Origin: Rhodobacterales bacterium HKCCSP123
GTDB lineage: Bacteria > Pseudomonadota > Alphaproteobacteria > Rhodobacterales > Rhodobacteraceae
NCBI GenBank assembly: GCA_015689745.1
Contig: WVSO01000031.1
Location: forward strand, 1-34,573
DNA: 34,573 nt
Reading direction: 5' to 3'
Each line of letters opens with the position of its first letter. Position 1 is the stretch's first letter. A program made the translations under genes and the position numbers. The notes under the pieces were generated by a model. The model was not told the DNA's origin. It did not search any database and was given only the letters and a program-made list of their open reading frames with translations. This document shows, in pieces, positions 24,181 through 31,958 of this stretch.

Positions 24181-25253
24181 GGGACCAGCTCCAGCGTGCG
24201 TTTCCGAGCGGCCGAGAGCGCCGCGGTGTCCACGATGCGCTGCGCCGTCAGGCAGAGCGCGGGGTCGAGCGGGCCGCCCACGGGTTCATCCCGCGACAGG
24301 CACCCGAGGACATACTCGATCGCGTTCCGCTCCCCCTCGGGCAGGGGATCGACCGGGATCTCGTGCCGTTCGGGGCGCGCCCGCGTCTGGACGGTGACAT
24401 GGCGCGCGTAGTCGGGGCTGGCGATGGTCCCGTCCGTGCCGACGAAGGTGAAGCCGCAGGTGGGTTGCGGCTGGTGCGTCCAGGGGTCGGTGAAGGTGCC
24501 CCAGCGCGTCTCCATCTTCGACAGGCCGCGGGCGTAGCGGCAGACGGCGATGGCGTGCTGGTCGACCTCGATCCCCGGTGTCTCGTCGACCGTGCAGGTC
24601 ACCTCGAGCGGCGCCTCGCCGCCCATGAACCAGGTGCCGAGCGTGGCCCCATAGCCCATGTAATCCAGGAGCGACCCGCCCCCCGTGGCGCGCTTGTACC
24701 ACCAGCTGCCGGGCTTCTGGCGCTCGACCTCTTCCGGGCTGACCTCGACCTTGTCGGCCAGGTGGTAGAGCGGCCCGCGGTTGCCGTCGTGGAAATGCAC
24801 CTCGCGCAGCTCGCCGATAAGCCCCTCGTCGATCAGGCGCTTGGCGGTGACATGGCTTTCGACCCAGCGCAGCGGCCAGTTGATCGCCATCTGCCTGCCG
24901 GTCCCCGCCATCGCCGCCATCATCCGCCGCGCATCGGCCGCCGAGGCGGCGAAGGGCTTCTCGACGAAGACATGGACCCCGTGCGGCGCCAGCCGCTCGA
25001 CGTAATCGGCGTGATCCGCCGTCGCCGCGCAAAGGATCGCCATGTCGTAGGGCCCCGCCGCCATGCAGGCGTCGAAATCGGTGAAGTAGCGCTCGGCGGG
25101 CACGTCGAACTTGCCCGCGACGGCCTGCATCTTCCCGAGGTCGGGATCGTAGAGGCCCGCGATCTCGGCCTCGGGATGATCGTGCACCAGCCGCAGCAAA
25201 TCGCCCATGTGCATGTGGTCGAAACTGATGCCAACGATGCGGAATTTCGCCAT
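24177..25253 (-). CDS. Divergent Gfo/Idh/MocA-family protein lacking canonical cofactor and catalytic motifs
   Basis: This 358-residue protein keeps the family outline, with VHVFVEKPFA and EKP at 98-100. Two hallmarks differ. The nucleotide loop reads GISFDHMHMGD (8-18) instead of GxGxxG, and the active-site D-x-x-x-H reads Asp187-Tyr-Met-Gly-Tyr191, so tyrosine replaces the histidine. WWYKRATGGGS precedes it. It may be an oxidoreductase with changed chemistry, or a lyase or isomerase that uses the fold. The open frame runs back to 25757, but the ATG at 25253 has an AAGGAGG ribosome site and the family N-terminus. The stop overlaps the 24180 start (ATGA). Confidence 0.82.
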   Translation of the reverse strand: MAKFRIVGISFDHMHMGDLLRLVHDHPEAEIAGLYDPDLGKMQAVAGKFDVPAERYFTDFDACMAAGPYDMAILCAATADHADYVERLAPHGVHVFVEKPFAASAADARRMMAAMAGTGRQMAINWPLRWVESHVTAKRLIDEGLIGELREVHFHDGNRGPLYHLADKVEVSPEEVERQKPGSWWYKRATGGGSLLDYMGYGATLGTWFMGGEAPLEVTCTVDETPGIEVDQHAIAVCRYARGLSKMETRWGTFTDPWTHQPQPTCGFTFVGTDGTIASPDYARHVTVQTRARPERHEIPVDPLPEGERNAIEYVLGCLSRDEPVGGPLDPALCLTAQRIVDTAALSAARKRTLELVP

Positions 25254-25267
25254 CGTCTCCCCCTCCT

Positions 25268-26275
25268 TCAGCGTGTGCCGGTGATCCGGACGTAAAGGGC
25301 CGTGACCGCCAGGATGATCAGCCCGAAAAGCGCGGTGCGCGCCCCCTCGGGCATCTGCAGAAGCGTCAGCATCGTGTCGAGCACCCGCAGGATCAGCGCC
25401 CCCACGATCGCGCCGGCGAAGCTGCCGCGCCCCCCGAAGATCGAGGTGCCCCCGATCACCGCCGCCGCCACCGAGGGCAGCAGAAGCGGGTTGGCAAGGC
25501 TGAGGGACGGCGCCCGGATCATGCCGAGATAGAGCAGCCCCGTCAGCGCCGCGATCAGCCCCGAGAGCGCGTAGAGCGCCATCAGCACCTGCCAGCTCTT
25601 CACGCCCGAAAGCTTCGCCGCGGTCTCGTTCGACCCGAGCGCGAAGAGGTTTCGGCCGAAGCCCGTGTAGCGCATCAGCCAGAGGATGAAGGCGGCGAAG
25701 GGCAGGAACAGGAACAGCCCGTTCGGCATCCCCATCGTCCGCCCGGTGCCCAGCCATTCGAGGAAGGCGGGGATCTCGGACCCGGCGTTGATGACGTAGC
25801 GCTGGTAGACCTGCAGGCAGCCCGTGGCGATCAACCCCGTGCCCAGCGTCATGATCAGCGGATGCACCCGCACGATGCCGACGCCGAAGCCGTTGACCAG
25901 CCCCACCACGAGCCCGCAGGCAAGCGCCATCATCACCGCCTGGGGCACGCCCCAGATCGAACTGAGCGTCGCGCAGACGAAGGCCGAGACCGTCGCCACC
26001 ACGCCCACCGACAGGTCGATGCCCGCCGTGAGCATGGTCAGCACCTGGCAGGCCGCCAGCATCGCCAGCGGGATGGCGAACTTGATCAGGTTGCCGAGCC
26101 AGAAGCTCGAGATCAGCCCGTCCCGCCCGATCCTGAAGGGCATCACGATGCCCGGCCGCATCACCTCGAGCACCGCGATCAGCAGGAGCAGGAAGGCGAT
26201 GAGCGGGATCATCGGGTTGTCGCGCAACACGCGCCCGAAGCGGACCAGCGGGGTGTCGGTGTCGGCCATGCTCAT
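25268..26275 (-). CDS. Sugar ABC transporter permease, RbsC type (second)
   Basis: This 335-residue inner-membrane permease of the BPD_transp_2 family has about eight to ten hydrophobic helices. The conserved AGIDLSVG segment marks the ribose/galactose (CUT2) permease group, and GRNLFALGSNETAAKLSGV is the cytoplasmic loop that contacts the ATPase. VIGGTSIFGGRGSFAGAIVG is also typical. The start MSMADTDTPL at 26275 overlaps the stop of the upstream permease (ATGA). It probably pairs with that permease as a heterodimer carrying the solute delivered by the binding protein at 28770. Confidence 0.92.
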   Translation of the reverse strand: MSMADTDTPLVRFGRVLRDNPMIPLIAFLLLLIAVLEVMRPGIVMPFRIGRDGLISSFWLGNLIKFAIPLAMLAACQVLTMLTAGIDLSVGVVATVSAFVCATLSSIWGVPQAVMMALACGLVVGLVNGFGVGIVRVHPLIMTLGTGLIATGCLQVYQRYVINAGSEIPAFLEWLGTGRTMGMPNGLFLFLPFAAFILWLMRYTGFGRNLFALGSNETAAKLSGVKSWQVLMALYALSGLIAALTGLLYLGMIRAPSLSLANPLLLPSVAAAVIGGTSIFGGRGSFAGAIVGALILRVLDTMLTLLQMPEGARTALFGLIILAVTALYVRITGTR

Positions 26276-27213
26276 GATCGTCGCCCCCTCAGCGTCAGCG
26301 CCGTTCCCAGCATGACGACGCCGACCATGATGACCCCCTCGACGATGGTGGTCACGTTCGGATCGACCGCCATGAGGGTCAGGATGGTGCGGATGATCCG
26401 CAGGATGAAGACCGCGATGATCGGCCCGAGCAGCCCGCCCTTGCCGCCGCCCAGCACCACGCCGCCCAGCACCACGGCCGCGACCGAGGCCATGAGGTAG
26501 GGACCCGGCACCGGTTCCCCGATCCCCGTCAGCGCGGCAAGGCTCAGGCCGCCCATCGCGCAGAAGAGGCCGCAGATCCCGTAGGCCGCGACCTTGGTCC
26601 AGCCCACCGGCACGCCCGAGCGGAAGGCCGCCATCTCGTCCGAGCCGACCGCGTAGATCGACAGGCCCAGTTTCGAGCGCCGGATCGGCACCCAGACCAG
26701 CGCGATGCAGATCGCCATGATGACGAAAGGTTTGGGCAGCAGGTCGATGCCCACGAAGCCGCGCGTCGCCCGCTCCAGCCAGTCGGCGGTGTTCCCGCCC
26801 GGGCTTTCGAGGATCAGGAGCGCCACCCCCTCCCACACGAAGAGCATGGCGAGCGTGACCACGATGTCGGGCACCCGCGTCAGCACGATCAGCGCGCCGT
26901 TGATCAGCCCCATGGCCAGCCCCACGCCCAGCACGATCATCAGCGCGGGCACACCGGCCATCCGTTCCATCAGCACCGCCGCCGTCACCGCGCAGACCGC
27001 CATCATGGAGGCGACGCTCAGGTCGATGCCGCCGACGATGACCACCACGGCCATCCCCGCCGTGGCGAAGGCGAAGGGCAGGGCCGCGCGGGCGAGGCTT
27101 TCGAGGCCCGAGGCGCCGAAGCCCGGCTGGATCGCCTTGGTGATCCCGAGCAGCACCGCCAGAAGCACGGCCAGCCCGATCACCCAGGCGTGTTTGCGAA
27201 GGAAAGCGCTCAC
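26272..27213 (-). CDS. Sugar ABC transporter permease, RbsC type (first)
   Basis: This 313-residue multi-helix inner-membrane protein is of the same CUT2 permease family, with VGGIDLSVASMMAVCA and SIYAVGSDEMAAFRSGVPV (ATPase-contact loop). The C-terminal VLGGVVLGGGKGGLLGPI replaces the usual GGTSI..G.G motif. Two different permeases in one CUT2 operon imply a heterodimeric channel. Both ends overlap neighbours by 4 bp: the ATPase stop at its start, the second permease ATG at its stop. The substrate is set mainly by the binding protein. Confidence 0.92.
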   Translation of the reverse strand: MSAFLRKHAWVIGLAVLLAVLLGITKAIQPGFGASGLESLARAALPFAFATAGMAVVVIVGGIDLSVASMMAVCAVTAAVLMERMAGVPALMIVLGVGLAMGLINGALIVLTRVPDIVVTLAMLFVWEGVALLILESPGGNTADWLERATRGFVGIDLLPKPFVIMAICIALVWVPIRRSKLGLSIYAVGSDEMAAFRSGVPVGWTKVAAYGICGLFCAMGGLSLAALTGIGEPVPGPYLMASVAAVVLGGVVLGGGKGGLLGPIIAVFILRIIRTILTLMAVDPNVTTIVEGVIMVGVVMLGTALTLRGRRS

Positions 27214-28694
27214 GCCGCGCCCTCCTGCGCGGTCAGGCCGTAGGCCGCGCGCATGAGCGTCGCCTCGTCCGCCGCGCCGGCCTCGATCACGTCGACGACG
27301 CGGCCGCCGAAGATCACCACGGCCCGGTCGCAGGCCAGCGGCACCTCGGCCAGTTCCGAGGTGTAGAACAGCACCGCCGCCCCCTGTTCGGCCAGTTCGC
27401 GCACCAGCGGGTAGATCTGCCGCTTGGTGCGCACGTCGATCCCCCGCGTGGGGTCGAACAGCAGGAGCGTCTCGACCCCGGTGGCGAGCCAGCGCCCGAT
27501 GGTCACCTTCTGCTGGTTGCCGCCCGAGAGGCGCTGCACCTCGCCCTGGGCGCGGGTGTCGATCTGCAGTTTCTCGATGGCATGGGCGACCCGCGCCCGT
27601 TCGTGGCGCAGCCGCAAGGGGCCCCAGTCGCGCATCCGGGCCGAGAAGGGCAGGGCGATGTTCTCGCGCACCGACCGCTGCGCGAGCAGCGCCTCGGCGC
27701 GGTTGCCCGGCACGTAGGAGAGGCCCGCGGCGATGGCATCGGCGGGATGGGCGAAGCTCGCCGCTTGCCCGTCGACCGAGACCGTGCCGCCGGTGGGTTT
27801 CCGGAAGCCCGCCAGCACGTCGAAAAGCTCGTCCTGGCCCTGTCCCTCGAGCGCCACGACGCCAAGCACCTCGCCCGCATGCAGGTCGAAGGAGACATCC
27901 TGAAGCTTCGGCGCGGCGGCCAGCCCCCGGACCGCCAGGCGCGGCGTGCCGCGGCGCACCGCCTGAAGCGTGGCCGCGTCGCGCTGGCCGAGGTCGATGG
28001 TCTCGCCCAGCATCAGCTCGACCGCGCGGTCCTCGACGCCCGGCTCGATGGGCAACTCGCCCACCGTGCGCCCGTCGCGCAGCACGGTCGCGCGGTCGCA
28101 GAGGCGCGAGATCTCGGTGAAGCGGTGCGAGACGTAGATCACGCCCAGCCCCGCATCGGCCTTGGCGCGCACGGTCTCGAGCACGCGCTCGACAAGGTCG
28201 GTCGGCAGGGCCGCCGTCATCTCGTCCAGAAGCAGCACGTCCGGTTCGGCGGCCAGCGCGCGGGCGAGGTCGAGGATCCGCAGCGTCGCCAGCGGCAGGT
28301 CGCCGATCAGGTCGGTCAGGCGCAGGCCCTTGATCCCCAGCGCCTCGACCCAGTGGCGGAAAGGGTCCACGGGCGTATCGCCCAGCCGCAGGTTGTCCAT
28401 GACGTCAAGGTCCGGGATCAGCGACGGCTCCTGGTAGACCGGCACGAGGCCGGAGCGCCGCGCGCCACGCGGGCTGCCCACGCGCGCCTCCTGTCCCCGG
28501 ATCAGCACCCGGCCCCGGTCGGGCCTGAGCGCGCCGGTCAGGATCTTGACGAAGGTCGATTTTCCGGCCCCGTTCGCCCCCATCAGCGCCACGACCTCGC
28601 CCCGCGCCACGGTCAGGCGCGCATCGGTCAGCGCCTTCACGGCGCCAAAGCTTTTCGCGACGCCGCTGGCGTCCAGAAGGGGCGTGTCTGTCAT
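27210..28694 (-). CDS. Sugar ABC transporter ATP-binding protein, RbsA/MglA type
   Basis: This 494-residue protein with two fused nucleotide-binding domains powers the importer at the inner face of the membrane. Domain 1 has Walker A GANGAGKST (39-47) and Walker B LLLDEMTAAL (Asp157-Glu158), but its signature reads LPLATLRI instead of LSxGQ. Domain 2 has the degenerate Walker A usual for this family (ALEGQGQDEL) and an intact RLSGGNQQK signature. The best composite site would combine domain-1 Walker A with the domain-2 signature. The ribosome site is weak. A strong hairpin lies between this gene and the binding-protein gene. The stop overlaps the permease start (ATGA). Confidence 0.93.
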   Translation of the reverse strand: MTDTPLLDASGVAKSFGAVKALTDARLTVARGEVVALMGANGAGKSTFVKILTGALRPDRGRVLIRGQEARVGSPRGARRSGLVPVYQEPSLIPDLDVMDNLRLGDTPVDPFRHWVEALGIKGLRLTDLIGDLPLATLRILDLARALAAEPDVLLLDEMTAALPTDLVERVLETVRAKADAGLGVIYVSHRFTEISRLCDRATVLRDGRTVGELPIEPGVEDRAVELMLGETIDLGQRDAATLQAVRRGTPRLAVRGLAAAPKLQDVSFDLHAGEVLGVVALEGQGQDELFDVLAGFRKPTGGTVSVDGQAASFAHPADAIAAGLSYVPGNRAEALLAQRSVRENIALPFSARMRDWGPLRLRHERARVAHAIEKLQIDTRAQGEVQRLSGGNQQKVTIGRWLATGVETLLLFDPTRGIDVRTKRQIYPLVRELAEQGAAVLFYTSELAEVPLACDRAVVIFGGRVVDVIEAGAADEATLMRAAYGLTAQEGAA

Positions 28695-28727
28695 CTTTGC
28701 TCGGGTCTCGGGCCTGCCTGTCGATAT

Positions 28728-28761
28728 GCTCCGGCCCCCGGGGAGAGACGGGGGCCGGAGC
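28728..28761 (-). terminator. Intra-operon hairpin between binding protein and ATPase genes
   Basis: A perfect 13-bp stem, GCTCCGGCCCCCG (28728-28740) with its complement (28749-28761), has an 8-nt loop. It starts 9 bp after the binding-protein stop. Stable hairpins here usually protect the upstream mRNA or partly stop transcription, so the binding protein is made in excess over the membrane parts. No T-run follows, so attenuation or mRNA stabilisation is likelier than full termination. Confidence 0.7.
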
Positions 28762-28769
28762 GGATGGGA

Positions 28770-29807
28770 TCAGCCCTCGCCGGGTCCTTCACAGGCGATG
28801 ATCTGCTCCATCGTGTAGTCGGTCCAGCCGGGGATCGAGACCGAGACCGGCCATTCCGGGTCGAGGTTCGGGTTCTGCGCCGCGGCCAGCGTCGCGCGGC
28901 CTTCCTCGGTGGTGTTCTCCCACAGGACGGGATCGACCAGCACCACGTTGCTGTCGGGTGCCTCGCCGTTCAGGATGTCGACGGCCAGCGCGATGCCCGC
29001 GCCGCCGACCGATCCGGGGTTGGTCACCGCCGCGCCCTGCAGCCCCTCCACGCTGGAGAGCTGCCCGACGAAGCCCGCGTTGTCGGCGCCCACGATCGGC
29101 ACCAGCGGCGCACCGCTTTCGACGAAGGCATCGACGATCACGTTGTCGATGCCGGAGGTCCAGACCCCGTCGAAGGGGATGCCGGTGGCGAGGAAGTCGA
29201 ACATCTGCTGCTTGCCCTGGTCCTGCTGCCAGCCGGTGAAGACCTCGTGCACGACCTCGATGCCGGGGAATTCCGCCAGCGCGCGGCGGAAGCCGTTGTC
29301 GCGGTCGGTATCGGCCGAGACGCCCGCGATGCCGCGCATGTAGACGACATCCCCCTCGCCGCCGAGCTGCTCGAAGAGCCAGCGCGCGCCGAGATAGGCG
29401 TATTCCTCCTGGTTGTTGGACAGGATGTAGGCACCCTCCGCCGTGACGCCCGCGTCCACGGCCACCACGACGATGCCCGCCGCCATCGCCGCCTCGAGCG
29501 CCGAGTTCAGCGCGTCGGGGTTGGAGGGGTTGAGGACGATGGCGTCCACGCCCGCCTCGATCAGGTTGTTGATGTCCTCGAGCTGGCCCGCGCTGTCGGT
29601 GTTGCGATGCGCCACGATCAGGCCCGTGACATCGCCCTCGACCAGCGCCTGTGCCCGCATGGCGCAGATCATCTCCTCGCGCCAGCCATTGCCCTGCACC
29701 GTGTTCGACACGCCGATCGTGTAGCCGCCGTGGGCATCGGCGAAGGCGGCCGGTGCGAAGCTGACCGAAACCGCAAGAGCGGCAAGTCCCGTTAACACTT
29801 TCTTCAT
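28770..29807 (-). CDS. Periplasmic sugar-binding protein, RbsB family
   Basis: This 345-residue solute receptor is of the CUT2 ABC importer group. A signal peptide is clear: MKK, a hydrophobic core, then AFA cleaved after residue 23. The mature protein starts DAHGGYTIGVSNTVQGNGWR. The two-lobed fold shows IEAGVDAIVLNPSNPDALN (lobe 1), VDAGVTAEGAYILSNNQEE and GADNAGFVGQL. There is no lipobox, so it is free in the periplasm. A GGGAGGA ribosome site supports the ATG. The ligand is unknown; the family binds ribose, galactose, inositol, autoinducer-2 and many others. The operon context favours a sugar, glycoside or cyclitol. Confidence 0.93.
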   Translation of the reverse strand: MKKVLTGLAALAVSVSFAPAAFADAHGGYTIGVSNTVQGNGWREEMICAMRAQALVEGDVTGLIVAHRNTDSAGQLEDINNLIEAGVDAIVLNPSNPDALNSALEAAMAAGIVVVAVDAGVTAEGAYILSNNQEEYAYLGARWLFEQLGGEGDVVYMRGIAGVSADTDRDNGFRRALAEFPGIEVVHEVFTGWQQDQGKQQMFDFLATGIPFDGVWTSGIDNVIVDAFVESGAPLVPIVGADNAGFVGQLSSVEGLQGAAVTNPGSVGGAGIALAVDILNGEAPDSNVVLVDPVLWENTTEEGRATLAAAQNPNLDPEWPVSVSIPGWTDYTMEQIIACEGPGEG

Positions 29808-29863
29808 CTGGTAGTCCTCCCTGGTAAGGTTTCCTAAAGGTTCTCGGGGCGCGCGCCGCCCTT

Positions 29864-30778
29864 CTACTTGATGAACGGGGACAGCACGTCGCGGGCCAGC
29901 AGGAAGCCCCGCTTGACCTTCTCGTCCGTCCCTTCGAACAGCCGGTCCTCGTGCTCGATGATGACCGGCCCGTCATAGCCCGCGCGGTAGAGACCGCTGA
30001 AGAAGTCGCTCCAGTCCACCTCGCCGAGCCCGCAGAGGCGGGGGATCTGCCAGCCCATTCCGGCCGACAGGATGCCGCGCTCGTAAAGCCCGTCGCGGTC
30101 GATCATCAGGTCCTTGGCGTGCACATGCGCCATGTGCGGCCCGAATTCCTTGATGAAGCGGGGCATGTCGATGAATTGCAGGACAAGGTGGGAGGGGTCG
30201 AAGTTCATCCCCACCGCGTCGCCCCATTCCTCGAAGATCCTCCGCCAGATGCGCGGGCTGTAGGCGATGTTGTGACCGCCCGGCCACTCGTCGTAGCTGA
30301 AGATCATCGGGCAGTTCTCGAAGCAGAGCCGGACGCCCGCGTCCTGCGCATGCTTGACGATGGGCGCGAAGATGCCTTGCGCGCGGGCCCAGTTCTGATC
30401 GACGTTCAAATTCCGGTCGCCGCCGATGAAGGTGTTGACCACGCCCACCCCCATGACGCCCGCCGCCGTGATGACCTTCTTCAGATGCCCGATCACCGCG
30501 TCGCGGTGGTCGGCGTCGGCGTGGAGCGGGTTGGGGTAATAGCCCAGTCCCGAGATCCCGATCCCCCGCTCGGCGAGGCCGCCGATGATCTCCTGCCCGC
30601 GGGCCGCCGTCAGTCCCTCCACGTCGATGTGGCTGGTGCCCGCATAGCGCCGCTTCTCGCCGCCCGAGGCGGGCCAGCAGGCGACCTCGAAGGCGGAGAA
30701 CCCGTTCGCGCCCGCCCAGTCGGCCACCTCCAGCAGGGGCGTGTCCTCGAAGGGGGCCGTCAGCAATCCAAGTTTCAT
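29864..30778 (-). CDS. AP-endonuclease-2-fold sugar isomerase/epimerase (or keto-sugar lyase)
   Basis: This 304-residue TIM-barrel protein belongs to the sugar phosphate isomerase/epimerase superfamily (xylose isomerase-like). Likely metal ligands are Glu154 (CFENCPM), Asp194 and His197 (FDPSHLVLQ), His220 (HVHAKD) and Glu275 (IIEHED). Relatives include IolE, hydroxypyruvate isomerase, E. coli YcjR and enzymes that eliminate or epimerise 3-keto-glycosides. Proteins of this fold next to Gfo/Idh/MocA dehydrogenases often act on the keto product. The frame extends to 30979, but MKLGLLTAPF at 30778 follows a GGGAGGACAGGG ribosome site. It lies 13 bp after the upstream dehydrogenase and 56 bp before the binding protein. 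Confidence 0.85.
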   Translation of the reverse strand: MKLGLLTAPFEDTPLLEVADWAGANGFSAFEVACWPASGGEKRRYAGTSHIDVEGLTAARGQEIIGGLAERGIGISGLGYYPNPLHADADHRDAVIGHLKKVITAAGVMGVGVVNTFIGGDRNLNVDQNWARAQGIFAPIVKHAQDAGVRLCFENCPMIFSYDEWPGGHNIAYSPRIWRRIFEEWGDAVGMNFDPSHLVLQFIDMPRFIKEFGPHMAHVHAKDLMIDRDGLYERGILSAGMGWQIPRLCGLGEVDWSDFFSGLYRAGYDGPVIIEHEDRLFEGTDEKVKRGFLLARDVLSPFIK

Positions 30779-30791
30779 CCCTGTCCTCCCC

Positions 30792-31946
30792 TCAGACCTC
30801 GTCCAGCCGCACCCAACGCCCCTCGCGCGCCGAGCGCAGGACCGCGTCGCACAGCTGCATCTCGTAATGGCCGTCCTCGAAGCTGGCCCATGTGCTGCCG
30901 TCCTGCCGCCCGCCCGCCGCGACATCGGCATAGACTGCCCGGAAGAAGTTGAAGAAGCTGTCGGCGAAACCCTCGACATGGCCGGGCGGCAGGCTTGCGG
31001 CGGCGACGCCCCTGGCGTTCATCAGCGTGAAGTCGCGCATCAAGGTCTCGTTGGCGCGGTCGCGGTGCCCGACGAAAAGGTGATCCGGCGTCTCGCTGTC
31101 CCAGGCGAGGCTCGCGCCCGCGCCCGCGATGTCCCATTGCAGCGAATTCTTGCGCCCCATGTTGACCTGGCTCGTGCTCATCACCCCGCGCGCCCCGTTG
31201 GGGTAGCGCAGAAGGATCATCGCGGCGTCGTCGGTGTCGATCGGCACGGTTTCGGTTGCGCCCGCCGCGCTCGAGAAGGTCTCGACCGGGCCGACGGGCC
31301 TTGCACGCTCGGGCAGGAATGTCGCCAGCTCCGCCATCACGGCCTCGGCCCTGAGCCCGGTGATGAAGCTCGTGAGGTCGATCCAGTGTGTCCCGATATC
31401 GCCCACCGAGCGCAGCGCGCCGCCCATCCCGGATTGCAGCCGCCAGTTCCAGTCGGTCGGCTTGGCCAGCCAATCCTGGTGGTAATGCCCCGAGACGAAG
31501 CGGATATCCCCGATCTCTCCCGCCTCGACCATGCCGCGGGCCTGCTGGTTCAGCGGGTAGAAACGGATGTTGTAGCAGACCGCCGCGACCTTGCCGGAGG
31601 CGCGGGCGATCCCGACCATCTCGGCGGATTGGGCGCTGGTCATGGCCAGCGGCTTTTCGCAGATCACGTGCTTGCCCGCGGCGAGGATCGCCTTGACCTG
31701 CGGGTAATGCGCATGGTTGGGCGAGGTGACATGGACCACGTCAACGCTGTCATCGGCCAGCAGGTCGTCCAGGCTGGCATAGGCATGGGGCACGCCGATG
31801 GCGGCTGCACGCTCGGCCCCTCGCTCGGGCGAGGAGCCGAGCACGCCGCGCAGTTGCACCCCGAGCCGTCGCAGCGCCTGCACATGCACCGTGCCGATGA
31901 AGCCGGTGCCGATCACGGCTGCGCCGATGCTTGCGACCTCCGTCAT
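30792..31946 (-). CDS. Gfo/Idh/MocA-family dehydrogenase (canonical)
   Basis: This 384-residue oxidoreductase is the second gene of the operon. The Rossmann motif is GTGFIG (13-18), EKP is at 97-99 (HVICEKPLAM), and Asp183 and His187 (VGDIGTHWID) form the active-site pair, so full dehydrogenase activity is expected. HYHQDWLAKPTDWNWRL is a long aromatic substrate-loop segment. It is 12 bp after the SDR gene and 13 bp before the isomerase, with a GGAGG ribosome site. Of the three family members in the operon it is the best candidate for the first oxidation of the imported compound. The position of oxidation (C3 in several related enzymes) is inference. Confidence 0.89.
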   Translation of the reverse strand: MTEVASIGAAVIGTGFIGTVHVQALRRLGVQLRGVLGSSPERGAERAAAIGVPHAYASLDDLLADDSVDVVHVTSPNHAHYPQVKAILAAGKHVICEKPLAMTSAQSAEMVGIARASGKVAAVCYNIRFYPLNQQARGMVEAGEIGDIRFVSGHYHQDWLAKPTDWNWRLQSGMGGALRSVGDIGTHWIDLTSFITGLRAEAVMAELATFLPERARPVGPVETFSSAAGATETVPIDTDDAAMILLRYPNGARGVMSTSQVNMGRKNSLQWDIAGAGASLAWDSETPDHLFVGHRDRANETLMRDFTLMNARGVAAASLPPGHVEGFADSFFNFFRAVYADVAAGGRQDGSTWASFEDGHYEMQLCDAVLRSAREGRWVRLDEV

Positions 31947-31958
31947 GCGCTCCCTCCG

